This document shows positions 38,574-47,186 of a stretch of DNA of 64,000 bases, piece after piece. Position numbers and translations under genes: made by a program. Origin of the DNA: Xanthobacteraceae bacterium (GTDB lineage: Bacteria > Pseudomonadota > Alphaproteobacteria > Rhizobiales > Xanthobacteraceae); NCBI GenBank assembly GCA_022844485.1, contig JALHLQ010000009.1, positions 62,001-126,000 of the forward strand, read 5' to 3'. Below the pieces are notes generated by a model, which was given only the letters and a program-made list of their open reading frames with translations, did not search any database and was not told the origin of the DNA. Within the stretch, counting starts at the first letter, position 1. Each line of letters begins with the position of its first letter.

Positions 38574-39260
38574 ATGCACGCTCTCAGCGGTCTGAAAAAG
38601 TTTCTTGTTCGCACCATCAGGCCAGCGCCGTCGACGAGGTCAACGCGGCCGGCAAGCGACGTCTATGGCTTCGATCGCGGCACGCCGCTCGATCGCTATT
38701 ACATCGAGGCGTTCCTCGCCTCTTATGCCAACGACATTAAAGGCCATGTTCTCGAAATGCAGGACGACGGCTACACGAGACGCTTCGGCCAAGGCGTGAC
38801 AAAAACCGACGTCTTGGACAGGTATGCCGACAACACGCGCGCGACAGTCAGGGCTGATCTTGCCGCGGCTGACGCTATCGCGTCGAATACGTTCGACTGC
38901 TTTGTGCTGACGCAGACGCTGCAATTCATCTACGACGTCAAGGCTGCGCTGTTCCACGTGCACAGGATCCTAAAGCCAGGAGGCGTGCTGTTGGCGACCG
39001 TTCCAGCCACCGCCCGTGTCGATCCGGAGCTTTATGCGTCAGATTATTGGCGATTCACGCCATCTGCCTGCCGCCGCTTATGCACGGAGTGTTTCGGCGA
39101 GGGACATGTGACCGTGACGAGTTTTGGAAACGCGCTGAGCTGCGCCGGACACGTGAACGGCCTCGCGAGCGAGGAATTCTCGAAGCACGAGTTGGATCCC
39201 GTGGACTCCTACTTCCCCTTGATAGTCGGTATTCGAGCCGTGAAAGCCCGCCAGGCCTAA
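38574..39260 (+). CDS. Class I SAM-dependent methyltransferase-like protein
   Basis: A 228-residue protein of the Methyltransf_11-like group often found with sugar or polysaccharide genes. Motif I reads GHVLEMQDDGYTRRFG in place of the usual GxGxG loop, like the VLEIGDxTYT variant known in this subgroup; motif II-like NTFDCFVLTQTLQFIYDVKAAL and LKPGGVLLATVP are clear. Target unknown. A GTG at 38556 is in frame. It stands alone downstream of tRNA-Glu, and its codon usage looks less GC-biased than the neighbours, so acquisition beside a tRNA is possible, though no integrase or repeat of the tRNA end is visible. Confidence 0.75.
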   Translation: MHALSGLKKFLVRTIRPAPSTRSTRPASDVYGFDRGTPLDRYYIEAFLASYANDIKGHVLEMQDDGYTRRFGQGVTKTDVLDRYADNTRATVRADLAAADAIASNTFDCFVLTQTLQFIYDVKAALFHVHRILKPGGVLLATVPATARVDPELYASDYWRFTPSACRRLCTECFGEGHVTVTSFGNALSCAGHVNGLASEEFSKHELDPVDSYFPLIVGIRAVKARQA

Positions 39261-39275
39261 AGCGGCCGGGACCCT

Positions 39276-39359
39276 TTAGGACAGGACGCCGAACAGCCAA
39301 AGCAAAAGGATGATGGGAATCGGAATTCCGATCAGCCAGAGAAGCAAACCGCGAGCCAT
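39276..39359 (-). CDS. 27-residue hydrophobic membrane peptide
   Basis: Reading MARGLLLWLIGIPIPIILLL then WLFGVLS, a single transmembrane helix. AGAGGG lies before the ATG. Peptides of this type (xRGLLLWLIGIPIPIILLLWLL) recur in proteobacteria and are often left unannotated; I recall the pattern, not a function. The Pro-Ile-Pro-Ile core is well preserved, which argues for selection. It lies between two + strand genes. Confidence 0.68.
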   Translation of the reverse strand: MARGLLLWLIGIPIPIILLLWLFGVLS

Positions 39360-39466
39360 GTTGACCCTCTTAACGCAAGATCACCTTCTCAACGTTCTTA
39401 GCTTTGGGTAGTTCCGCGACGGGCTTGCGCGGACGTGCATTGGGTTTGACCTTCGAAAGGAACAGG

Positions 39467-40141
39467 ATGGGACAGGTTTCTTTGACAGCCTCCGATCAGC
39501 ACCGGCTGGGCGCGTATCGCGCCGACCCGGCCGGACAACCGCGCGGGGGCATCGTGGTGCTGCAGGAGATTTTCGGCGTCAACCGCCATATCCGCAGCGT
39601 CTGCGATCGACTGGCCGCGGCGGGTTTTGCGGCGATCGCGCCGGCCCTGTTCGATCGCTACGTGCCGGATTTCGAGTGCGGCTACACGCCGGACGAGGTG
39701 GCCAAGGCGCGGCAGATCATCCCGAAGCTCGATTGGGATGCGCTCGTTCGCGACACGCAGGCGGCGGTCGAGGTGCTGCGTTCAATCGGTCCGGTGGCGA
39801 CGATCGGCTTCTGCATGGGCGGATCGGTCGCTTTTCTCTCGGCAACACGCATCGCGGGCGTGGCCGGTGCGGTCTGCTACTACGGCGGCCAGATCATCCG
39901 GTTTGCCGACGAGACGGCGCGCTGCCCGGTGCAAATGCATTTCGGCGCGAAGGATGATCATATCCCGCTAACGGACGTCGAAGCGATCCGCACGAAGCAG
40001 CCCAATGCTGAAATTCACGTCTATGCCGGCGCGGGTCACGGCTTTCATTGCGACGAACGGGGAAGCTACCAGGCGGAGAGCGCGAAGCTCGCGTGGTCGC
40101 GCGCGATGGCGTTTCTCGACACAATAGCCAAGACGGCTTGA
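39467..40141 (+). CDS. Dienelactone hydrolase family protein
   Basis: A 224-residue alpha/beta hydrolase of the DLH family. The nucleophile elbow GFCMGGS contains Cys116, with Asp164 (AKDDHIP) and His191 (GAGHGFHC) completing a Cys-Asp-His triad. GGIVVLQEIFGVNRHIRSVCDRLAAAGFAAIAP is the usual N-terminal half. Substrate unknown; many members are carboxymethylenebutenolidases only by name. ATG at 39467 follows AAGGAACAGG. It is convergent with the DUF2927 gene. Confidence 0.9.
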   Translation: MGQVSLTASDQHRLGAYRADPAGQPRGGIVVLQEIFGVNRHIRSVCDRLAAAGFAAIAPALFDRYVPDFECGYTPDEVAKARQIIPKLDWDALVRDTQAAVEVLRSIGPVATIGFCMGGSVAFLSATRIAGVAGAVCYYGGQIIRFADETARCPVQMHFGAKDDHIPLTDVEAIRTKQPNAEIHVYAGAGHGFHCDERGSYQAESAKLAWSRAMAFLDTIAKTA

Positions 40142-40149
40142 ACGAACGC

Positions 40150-40953
40150 TCAGCGATCCTTCCGATTCGTTTTCGCGATGAAGGCGCGGACGGCCGGGAG
40201 CACGTCCGGAAGCAGCGCGCGCACTTCGTCGGGCCGCATGCCGGGCCGGACGCGCGGATGATAGAGAATGTTCAAGATGTGCTGGTCGTAGATATCGAAG
40301 AAACCTTTCTGCACGTCGTCATTGAACATCGTCCAAGGCACGGTCGAATCATCGTTGATCGGGCCAAGGGCCTGCAGGATTTCCTCATAGGCGCAATCGT
40401 AAAACGTGAAGTCGTCGACATCGGTCACCAGAATCACGTTCGAGCGCAAGATCTGGAACCCGGCATCCTTGCGGAAACCGGACAGACATTGCGGTTCGAG
40501 CGAGCGCAGGATCAGACGGCTCTGCCGGCCTCCATACAAGCCGCGTATCGTGCGCCCCAGCTCTCGCTCGCGCACGAGCGTGATGAAGAAATTTGCGCTC
40601 TCGCGTTTTTCGGCGAGGTCGAAATCGAGGTTGGCGATGAGCGATTTGATGTCAGCGATGACGCTCCGAACCTGGCTCGAGCGGTCCGGTTTTCCCCGGT
40701 TCTCGATGAAGACGCGAACCGGCCTGTCGTATTTCCGTATCCGGTCGACGCGGCCGCCACGATGCATTTCCGCGCCGAACGCCAGCTTGAAGAAACCGTC
40801 GGCAATCTCCTTGTCGGTGAAATCCGTCCGCTCGGTCGAACGCCGTGCCTTGATCTGCGCGTTCTCTGTTCCCGCGGGGGCGGCCGCGACTTCACAATGG
40901 CCAAGAGCGGCTGTCCACAGCGCAAGGAGGCCAAGAAGGGCCCGGCCCAGCAT
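40150..40953 (-). CDS. DUF2927 secreted protein
   Basis: A 267-residue protein with a signal peptide (about 1-25, LGRALLGLLALWTAALGHCEVAA-A). The mature part contains FTDKEIADGFFKLAFGAEMHR and LVTDVDDFTFYDCAYEEILQALGPINDD, which match DUF2927, a periplasmic family of unknown function with a weak resemblance to metalloprotease folds. ATG at 40953 is chosen; a TTG at 40962 would overlap the preceding stop. It comes immediately after the coiled-coil gene, so the two are probably translationally coupled. Confidence 0.83.
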   Translation of the reverse strand: MLGRALLGLLALWTAALGHCEVAAAPAGTENAQIKARRSTERTDFTDKEIADGFFKLAFGAEMHRGGRVDRIRKYDRPVRVFIENRGKPDRSSQVRSVIADIKSLIANLDFDLAEKRESANFFITLVRERELGRTIRGLYGGRQSRLILRSLEPQCLSGFRKDAGFQILRSNVILVTDVDDFTFYDCAYEEILQALGPINDDSTVPWTMFNDDVQKGFFDIYDQHILNILYHPRVRPGMRPDEVRALLPDVLPAVRAFIAKTNRKDR

Positions 40954-40958
40954 GGCCC

Positions 40959-42224
40959 TCAAGTCGCGGAGCTGAGGCGCGAAGCACGCGACTGCAACGC
41001 GCGGATGCGATCCGCGAGACTGCCGGACGCGTCGTCCGCCGGCTGGCCGGAGGCAGGCCGAGGTTGCGTCTTCTTCATCCGTTCGCTGTCAGCCAGAATT
41101 TGCTCGATCGGCGATCCCGGGCCCTCGAGCACGGAGGTGAGACGCGCGACTTCCGCCGCCACATCATTGATGCGTTCGCGCAACAGCGCATTTTCGACGC
41201 GCTCGCTCGCCCAGCTTGCTTCGGCCTCGCGTTTCATTCCGGCAAGCTCGCGTTGAAGCTTGGCGCGATCCTCGCGCGCCCGCTCGAGCTGATGGTCGAG
41301 GGCCGATTTCTCGGTGCGGGCGGCTTCCATGGTTGCATCGTATCGGCGGTCCAAAGTTGAGAGCTCTTCGCGCAGATCAGCTTCGATCCGGCGCGTCGCA
41401 TCCAGTTCGAGACGAAGCTGATCGCGCTCGCGGACCCGTTCGGCCAGCAGCCGGCTCTGGTCGGCAAGACGGAGCTCAAGATCCGCGACCCGCCGGCTCA
41501 GCACCTCGGCTTCGGCGGTCTGCGCTGCGAGCTGCCGCTCAAGCTCGGCCACCCGCGCACCCAGCTTCTGCACCGTGCCGCGCTCCTCCGAGAGTTCCTG
41601 CGCAGCGTTCTGGTGATCGAGCTTTTCACGGGCGAGGCGGGACTCGGTATCCCTGATTTCCGTCTCGAGACCGGCGACCTGCTCGCGCAGCGCGTCGACC
41701 TGCGTTCTGAGCGTAATGATTTCGACGCGCTGACTGTCGTTCGTCAGCGAACGCTCGTTGAGATCGGCCGTGAGCTTGGAGAGACGCTGCTCCTTCTCGG
41801 ACAGGAGCCGTTCGGCCTCCCGCAACGAGCCGGTCTTGGTCGAAAGCTCGTCTTCGGTCGCCCGCAACTGGTCTTTGAGCGCCTTCTCCCGCGCTTCGAG
41901 CGAAAAGATCGTTGCCGTCTTCTCACCCAGCTCGAGACGCAGGCGATTGATGGCGTCGGTTTTCTTTCCAAGCTCGGCGAGCTGGTTCGTCGTCTTGGTC
42001 TTCAGCTGATCGACGCTCATTTCGAGCCGGCGCGTCGACATCGCGAACTCGGCGCGGAGCTGATCCTTGTCAGCCTGGATCTCAGCCATCGATAAGGGGG
42101 TGGAGGCGTCCAGCCGGCGAACGGTGAGGCGAACGGCGCGCGCGTGCACCAGCGGGAGAAACAGAACCCAAAGCAGGCTCGCGCTCAAGAACCCAAGCGC
42201 AAGAAACATAATCGCTTCGATCAC
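40959..42224 (-). CDS. Membrane-anchored long coiled-coil protein
   Basis: A 421-residue protein. One N-terminal transmembrane helix (about 5-27, IMFLALGFLSASLLWVLFLPL) precedes a nearly unbroken coiled coil (about 45-360: DQLRAEFAMSTRRLEMSVDQLKTKT..., ARVAELERQLAAQTAEAEVLSRRVADLE). The last 60 residues are Pro/Ser-rich and then helical. GTG start after GGAGG. It precedes the DUF2927 gene with a five-base gap to that ATG. Conserved hypothetical in Rhizobiales as I recall; its geometry suggests a spacer or scaffold in the envelope. Confidence 0.8.
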   Translation of the reverse strand: MIEAIMFLALGFLSASLLWVLFLPLVHARAVRLTVRRLDASTPLSMAEIQADKDQLRAEFAMSTRRLEMSVDQLKTKTTNQLAELGKKTDAINRLRLELGEKTATIFSLEAREKALKDQLRATEDELSTKTGSLREAERLLSEKEQRLSKLTADLNERSLTNDSQRVEIITLRTQVDALREQVAGLETEIRDTESRLAREKLDHQNAAQELSEERGTVQKLGARVAELERQLAAQTAEAEVLSRRVADLELRLADQSRLLAERVRERDQLRLELDATRRIEADLREELSTLDRRYDATMEAARTEKSALDHQLERAREDRAKLQRELAGMKREAEASWASERVENALLRERINDVAAEVARLTSVLEGPGSPIEQILADSERMKKTQPRPASGQPADDASGSLADRIRALQSRASRLSSAT

Positions 42225-42364
42225 TGAAAACGCCTCCGGGACCCGAACGCATGCCCCTTACAAGAATGACACGGCCCGCGACGCGCCGCTACATCGCGAT
42301 TGGATTTCTTAGTGCCAGATGAACGGTTCGTTGCGAGCGAACCGCAGGCGTGAAAGGCCTTTGA

Positions 42365-42940
42365 TCAGAACGGGTTCCAGGTCGGGCTCGGAGTAAATTT
42401 CAGGTAGCCGACATTGGCCCCGAGACGCACGCCCACCCCGGAACGGATCGGCACCAGAACGATCCTGTTGGCCGTCAGCACGGTCATCCCAAAGCCGCCG
42501 ACCAAATAGGCTGAGCCGTCGACCCCGCCAAATCTTTGGTAAACGGCTTCAGTGGCCGGAAGATTGTAGACCAGGATCATGGTGCGCGCGCCATCGCCGC
42601 CAAAGTCCCAGCCGAGCGTAGGCCCTTGCCAGAACACGCGCAGGTCGCCTGCATTCTTCGTGTACAGGGTCCCTTCACCGTAACGCAGGCCGCCGATGAA
42701 CGCCCCGGTGCCTTCTTGTCCGAGAATGTAGCCATTCGGCTGCCCCCATCGGCTTACCGCCCGCTCGATGATTTGAGCGAGCCCGCGCGAAACGCCGCCA
42801 AAGAAGCGATGGCCGGTATCGATGAGTTCGTTGGAAGAATAGCGGGCCGGTGGAGCGGCACCTTGGGCCAGCAATGCGCCCGGGCTCAACGCCACAAGCA
42901 GGACCGCGCTCAAGACGATAGTTCGTAACCCCGCACGCAT
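42365..42940 (-). CDS. eipA: EipA-family periplasmic protein (DUF1134)
   Basis: A 191-residue secreted protein with a signal peptide (about 1-26, ...ALLAQ-G). The mature protein carries the DUF1134 pattern: FFGGVSRGLAQIIERAVSRWGQPNGYILGQEGTGAFIGGLRYGEGTLYTK, GPTLGWDFGGDGARTMILVYNL and RIVLVPIRSGVGVRLGANVGYLKF. Brucella EipA is needed for envelope stress resistance and is controlled by CtrA in Brucella and Caulobacter. No TTAA-N7-TTAA site is visible upstream here; a GANTC site lies near 43072. Start at 42940 has AGAGGGGAG. It is about 0.8 kb from chpT. Confidence 0.9.
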   Translation of the reverse strand: MRAGLRTIVLSAVLLVALSPGALLAQGAAPPARYSSNELIDTGHRFFGGVSRGLAQIIERAVSRWGQPNGYILGQEGTGAFIGGLRYGEGTLYTKNAGDLRVFWQGPTLGWDFGGDGARTMILVYNLPATEAVYQRFGGVDGSAYLVGGFGMTVLTANRIVLVPIRSGVGVRLGANVGYLKFTPSPTWNPF

Positions 42941-43096
42941 GGTGCTCCCCTCTGTTCTGCCTCGCTCGGCGCGTTTGCCGGGGCTTGCGTGCCTCTGTTT
43001 CGGCACACGACCCGACTTCGGCATTGAGGATTTACCGGTTGCTCACGAGCGCTGCGGTAGGTTGGACGGAACGAATCAGGGCCTGTCGGCAAAACT

Positions 43097-43582
43097 ATGG
43101 CTGTCTCGGGGCACGGGTGGAAGTGGGCGCGGGCGACCGTCGCGGCAGGCTTGCTCCTTTGCGTCCTGGCTCCGGCGCAATTATCTGCAACCGAGCGTTT
43201 CGTCCAGGGATGGCACACCGGACTTGCGCTGCATGGATTTGATCCCGTCGCCTACTTCACCGATGCCGAGCCGAAAATGGGGCGGCCGGACAATGAAGTC
43301 GCCCATGCGGGAACGGTGTGGCGATTTCGCAACGAGGGCAACCGGGCGGCCTTTCTGGAGCGGCCGGACATCTATATGCCGCGGTTCGGCGGCTACGATC
43401 CGCTTGCCGTCGCCCGCGGCGCTGCGGCGCCAGGACATCCACGGCTTTGGTTCATCTTCCGCAATTCATTGTACCTGTTTCAGAATGCCGACAGCCTGAA
43501 CGCCTTTACCGCAAACCCCGATCGGGCGCTTGCGGCGGCCGAGACACGCTGGCCGGACGTTTATCGCGGCCTTACACCCTAA
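43097..43582 (+). CDS. YHS-domain secreted protein
   Basis: A 161-residue protein with an N-terminal signal or anchor (about 10-30, WARATVAAGLLLCVLAPAQLSA). The YHS-like domain follows (LALHGFDPVAYFTDAEPKMGRPDNEVAHAGTVWRFRNEGNRAAFLERPDIYMPRFGGYDPLAVARG). YHS domains occur in metal-binding proteins, such as copper transporters and hydroxylases, but the usual cysteines are absent here. Function unknown. Divergent from eipA. Confidence 0.83.
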   Translation: MAVSGHGWKWARATVAAGLLLCVLAPAQLSATERFVQGWHTGLALHGFDPVAYFTDAEPKMGRPDNEVAHAGTVWRFRNEGNRAAFLERPDIYMPRFGGYDPLAVARGAAAPGHPRLWFIFRNSLYLFQNADSLNAFTANPDRALAAAETRWPDVYRGLTP

Positions 43583-43709
43583 TTCTTCGAAGCTCGGGCT
43601 TTGAAGCGCGCGTTTGCCTTGGCAGACCGCCTGCACCCGTTGTATCACCGCGAGCGGCGCGAATCGATCGCGTGTCTCTGTCTTTCCCTGAACTTCGGAG
43701 GCCAATTGA

Positions 43710-44345
43710 ATGTCGGATGCAGCCCACGTCGATGATCTCGACCTTGCTGCGCTCCTGTGTTCTCGCATCTGTCACGATCTGATCAGTCCGGTTGGGGCGA
43801 TCGTCAACGGCCTCGAGGTGCTTGAAGAGCAAAACGATGAGGAGATGAAGACGTTTGCGCTCGACTTGATCAGAAAGAGCGCGCGTCAGGCGTCGGCGCG
43901 ATTGCAATTCTGCCGGCTTGCATTCGGCGCCTCGGGTTCGGCAGGCGCTTCCATCGACCTGGGTGATGCGGAAAGCGTGGCGCGCGGGTTTCTCGAGGAC
44001 GACAAGACCAAGCTGAGCTGGTCGCTGCCGCGTGTGCTGTTGCCGAAGAATCGCGTGAAGCTGATGCTTAATCTACTCATCTTGGCCGGGCAGACGATCC
44101 CGCGCGGCGGCACGATCACGGTTGAACCGGTCGGGCAAGACGAGAGCCTGGGTTTCAAGGTGAGCGCGCAAGGTCAGAACGCGCGTATCCCACAGGCCCT
44201 TCCCGGGCTCTTGTCCAGGGCGAACGGAAACGGCATCGATGCCCATGCGATCCAGCCGTTTTATGCTACCTTGCTGGCCAAGACGTGCGGCCTTGCGATC
44301 ACCGTCGCGGCCGAAGGGGACGTCATCGTCCTGCGCGCGACCTAG
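43710..44345 (+). CDS. chpT: Histidine phosphotransferase ChpT
   Basis: A 211-residue HPt-like protein with the characteristic LLCSRICHDLISPVGAIVNGLEVLEEQND; His22 is the phospho-acceptor. The C-terminal half is a degenerate HATPase fold. In Caulobacter and Brucella ChpT takes phosphate from CckA and passes it to CtrA and CpdR. It lies before the cheA-W-Y-B-R genes and 7 kb from ctrA. Good Shine-Dalgarno (GGAGG). Divergent or convergent regulators are not visible nearby. Confidence 0.93.
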   Translation: MSDAAHVDDLDLAALLCSRICHDLISPVGAIVNGLEVLEEQNDEEMKTFALDLIRKSARQASARLQFCRLAFGASGSAGASIDLGDAESVARGFLEDDKTKLSWSLPRVLLPKNRVKLMLNLLILAGQTIPRGGTITVEPVGQDESLGFKVSAQGQNARIPQALPGLLSRANGNGIDAHAIQPFYATLLAKTCGLAITVAAEGDVIVLRAT

Positions 44346-44501
44346 TTCAGCACTACCACGCTGCCGTATCGCACACCGTTAGAGTGCCAGCGGTCGCTTT
44401 TGCTGGTTTGGGCAACAAAATCTTAAGTGCTTCCTCGCAGAATGGCCACGCTCCAGTTGCGGGCGCGCGGTTGGCTCGCGCCCAGTATCGGTGGTTTATT
44501 C

Positions 44502-47174
44502 ATGGACGACCTGCTTCGTGAGTTCCTGACAGAAACGACTGAAAGCCTCGATGTCGTCGACGTCGAGCTTGTCCGCTTCGAACAGGAACCGAATAACGCT
44601 AAGATTCTCGACAATATTTTCAGGCTCGTTCACACCATCAAGGGGACTTGCGGCTTCCTGGGACTGCCGCGGCTCGAGGCGCTCGCGCATGCCGCCGAGA
44701 CATTGATGGGGAAATTCCGTGACGGCATGCCTGTCACGGGTGAAGCCGTCACGCTCATTCTGTCCACGATCGATCGCCTGAAGGCCGTGCTCGGCGATCT
44801 CGAGCAGAACCAGCAGGAGCCTGAAGGCTCCGATGCCGACCTCATCAGTGAACTCGAACGCCTGGCGATGGAGGGGAGCATTCCGGCTGCCCAGCCGGCC
44901 CCCCAAAAAGAACCTGGAGCGGCATCCGGCACGCTGGTCCACCAGGTTCTGGAACGACCTTTGCGGCCGGGCGAGGTATCGCTCGACGATCTGGAGCGGG
45001 CGTTCCGTGAAACCACCGGCCCCGAGTCGGCCTCGCCCGCGAAGGCCGCCAAGACGGAAAAGCCGCGCGGCGCGGGCGCCAACAATTCGAACACCAGCAG
45101 TGCCGCCTCGGAAGACGAAAAGATCGAGAGCAAAGTCGCCAGTCAGTCGATCCGCGTCAACGTGGAGACGCTGGAAAACCTGATGACCATGGTCTCGGAG
45201 CTGGTGCTCACGCGCAACCAGCTGCTCGAGATCGCGCGCCGGCACGAAGATTCTGAGTTCAAAGTGCCCCTGCAGCGCTTGTCGAACGTAACAGCCGAGC
45301 TGCAGGAAGGCGTCATGAAGACGCGCATGCAGCCGATCGGCAATGCCTGGCAAAAGCTGCCGCGCATTGTCCGCGATCTTGCGAGCGAGTTGAAGAAAGA
45401 CATCGAACTCGAGATGCACGGCGCGGATACCGAACTTGATCGGCAGGTGCTCGACCTGATCAAAGATCCGTTGACGCACATGGTCCGCAACTCGGCGGAT
45501 CACGGGCTTGAATCCACGGAAGAACGACGCGCCGCCAAGAAACCCGAGAAAGGCACGATCCGGCTTTCGGCCTATCACGAAGGCGGTCACATCATTATCG
45601 AGATCGCCGACGACGGCCGCGGCCTGAACACCGAGAAGATCAAGGCGAAAGCAATCGCGAACGGGCTCGCCTCCGAAGCCGAAATCGACAAGATGAGCGA
45701 GGCGCAGATCCACAAGTTCATCTTCGCGCCGGGCTTTTCCACGGCCTCCAAGGTGACCAGCGTCTCCGGACGCGGCGTCGGCATGGATGTCGTGCGCACG
45801 AATATCGACCAGATCGGCGGCACGGTCGACGTACGGTCGGTGCCAGGCGAAGGCTCGAGCTTCATCATCAAGATTCCGCTCACACTCGCCATCGTGTCGG
45901 CGCTCATCGTCGAGGCGGGGGGCGACCGGTTCGCCATCCCGCAGCTTTCGGTGATCGAGCTCGTCCGCGCGCAAACCAATTCGGAGCACCGGATCGAGCG
46001 TATCAAAGAGACGCCGGTGCTGCGCTTGCGCAACAAGCTGCTGCCGCTCATCCATCTCAAGAAGCTGCTCGGCATCGAAGAGGGCGACACCGAGCCGGAG
46101 AATGGCTTCATCGTGGTGACGCAGGTCGGCACGCAAACCTTCGGCATCGTGGTGGACGGCGTCTTCCATACCGAGGAGATCGTCGTCAAGCCGATGTCCA
46201 CGAAGCTCCGGCACATTTCAATGTTCTCGGGCAACACGATTCTGGGAGACGGTTCGGTGATCATGATCATCGATCCGAACGGGATTGTGCAGGCGCTCGG
46301 AACCTCGGCCGCCCACGATCAGCGTGAGGACGAGGCGGAAGCCCAGCGCAGCACCGGCGGCGACAAGGCCGTCTCGCTGCTCGTGTTCCGCGCCGGCTCG
46401 CCGGAGCCGAAGGCTGTGCCGCTCTCGCTTGTCACGCGGCTTGAAGAGATCGACTGCAAGAAGATCGAGCTTTCGAACGGCCGGTATCTCCTGCAGTATC
46501 GCGGACAGCTGATGCCGCTCGTTCGCGTCACCGAGGACGTGCGCGTGCGCAGCGAAGGAACGCAGCCGCTGCTCGTCTTTTCCGATGGCGGGCGGTCGAT
46601 GGGCCTCGTCGTCGACGAAATCGTCGATATCGTCGAGGAGCGGCTGGAAATCGACGTTCTGAGCGATGTCCAGGGCGTGCTCGGTTCCGCAGTCATCAAA
46701 GGCCAGGCGACGGAAATCATCGATGTCGGCCACTTCCTGCCACTTGCTTTCGAGGACTGGTTCCGCCGCAAGGAGATGAGCAAGGAAGCACTGACGCGGT
46801 CGCTCCTCCTGGTCGACGACTCCGATTTCTTCCGCAACATGCTTGCACCCGTGCTGAAGGCGGCGGGCTACGACGTAACGCCGGCTGGCGGAGCGGCGGA
46901 AGCGCTCTCGCTCTTGAAACAAGGTCATCGCTTCGATGTCATCGTCTCCGACATCGAAATGCCGGGCATGAACGGGTTCGAATTCGCCGAGGCGGTTCGC
47001 GGGGACGGTCGCACGGCCGCCACCCCGATCATCGCGCTCTCGTCTTTGTCGTCGCCGGCAACAATCGAACGCGGGCGCCAAGCCGGCTTCCATGATTTTG
47101 TCGCAAAGTTCGATCGGCAAGGCCTCATCGCCGCCTTGAAGGAGTCGACAGTCGAGTGGGTGCAGGCGGCGTAA
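44502..47174 (+). CDS. cheA: Hybrid chemotaxis histidine kinase CheA with two CheW-like domains and a receiver
   Basis: An 890-residue CheA. Domains in order: P1 HPt (1-105; phospho-His44 in VHTIKGTCGFLGL), a linker with no clear P2, P3 dimerisation (about 205-265), P4 kinase (about 270-480; HMVRNSADHGLE, DDGRGLN, GRGVGMDVV), P5 CheW-like (480-610), a second CheW-like domain (about 625-765) and a C-terminal receiver (about 770-890; DD in LLLVDDSDFF, phospho-Asp in VSDIEMPGMNG). This layout occurs in a subset of alphaproteobacteria. The receiver may act as a phosphate sink. The start MDDLLREFL at 44502 is fixed by homology. Confidence 0.94.
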   Translation: MDDLLREFLTETTESLDVVDVELVRFEQEPNNAKILDNIFRLVHTIKGTCGFLGLPRLEALAHAAETLMGKFRDGMPVTGEAVTLILSTIDRLKAVLGDLEQNQQEPEGSDADLISELERLAMEGSIPAAQPAPQKEPGAASGTLVHQVLERPLRPGEVSLDDLERAFRETTGPESASPAKAAKTEKPRGAGANNSNTSSAASEDEKIESKVASQSIRVNVETLENLMTMVSELVLTRNQLLEIARRHEDSEFKVPLQRLSNVTAELQEGVMKTRMQPIGNAWQKLPRIVRDLASELKKDIELEMHGADTELDRQVLDLIKDPLTHMVRNSADHGLESTEERRAAKKPEKGTIRLSAYHEGGHIIIEIADDGRGLNTEKIKAKAIANGLASEAEIDKMSEAQIHKFIFAPGFSTASKVTSVSGRGVGMDVVRTNIDQIGGTVDVRSVPGEGSSFIIKIPLTLAIVSALIVEAGGDRFAIPQLSVIELVRAQTNSEHRIERIKETPVLRLRNKLLPLIHLKKLLGIEEGDTEPENGFIVVTQVGTQTFGIVVDGVFHTEEIVVKPMSTKLRHISMFSGNTILGDGSVIMIIDPNGIVQALGTSAAHDQREDEAEAQRSTGGDKAVSLLVFRAGSPEPKAVPLSLVTRLEEIDCKKIELSNGRYLLQYRGQLMPLVRVTEDVRVRSEGTQPLLVFSDGGRSMGLVVDEIVDIVEERLEIDVLSDVQGVLGSAVIKGQATEIIDVGHFLPLAFEDWFRRKEMSKEALTRSLLLVDDSDFFRNMLAPVLKAAGYDVTPAGGAAEALSLLKQGHRFDVIVSDIEMPGMNGFEFAEAVRGDGRTAATPIIALSSLSSPATIERGRQAGFHDFVAKFDRQGLIAALKESTVEWVQAA

Positions 47175-47186
47175 AGGACGGAGACG

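Noticed and set aside
38411..39260. Integrated element at tRNA-Glu
   Set aside because: No integrase, no direct repeat of the tRNA 3' end and only one candidate gene downstream; not enough to call a mobile element.
42324..42344. CGGTTCG/CGAACCG hairpin between the coiled-coil gene and eipA as a terminator
   Set aside because: Seven-pair stem with no T tract on the minus strand; noted only as a possible structure.
43200..43582. YHS protein as a copper- or metal-binding protein
   Set aside because: The cysteines expected of metal-binding YHS domains are absent, so no metal function is claimed.
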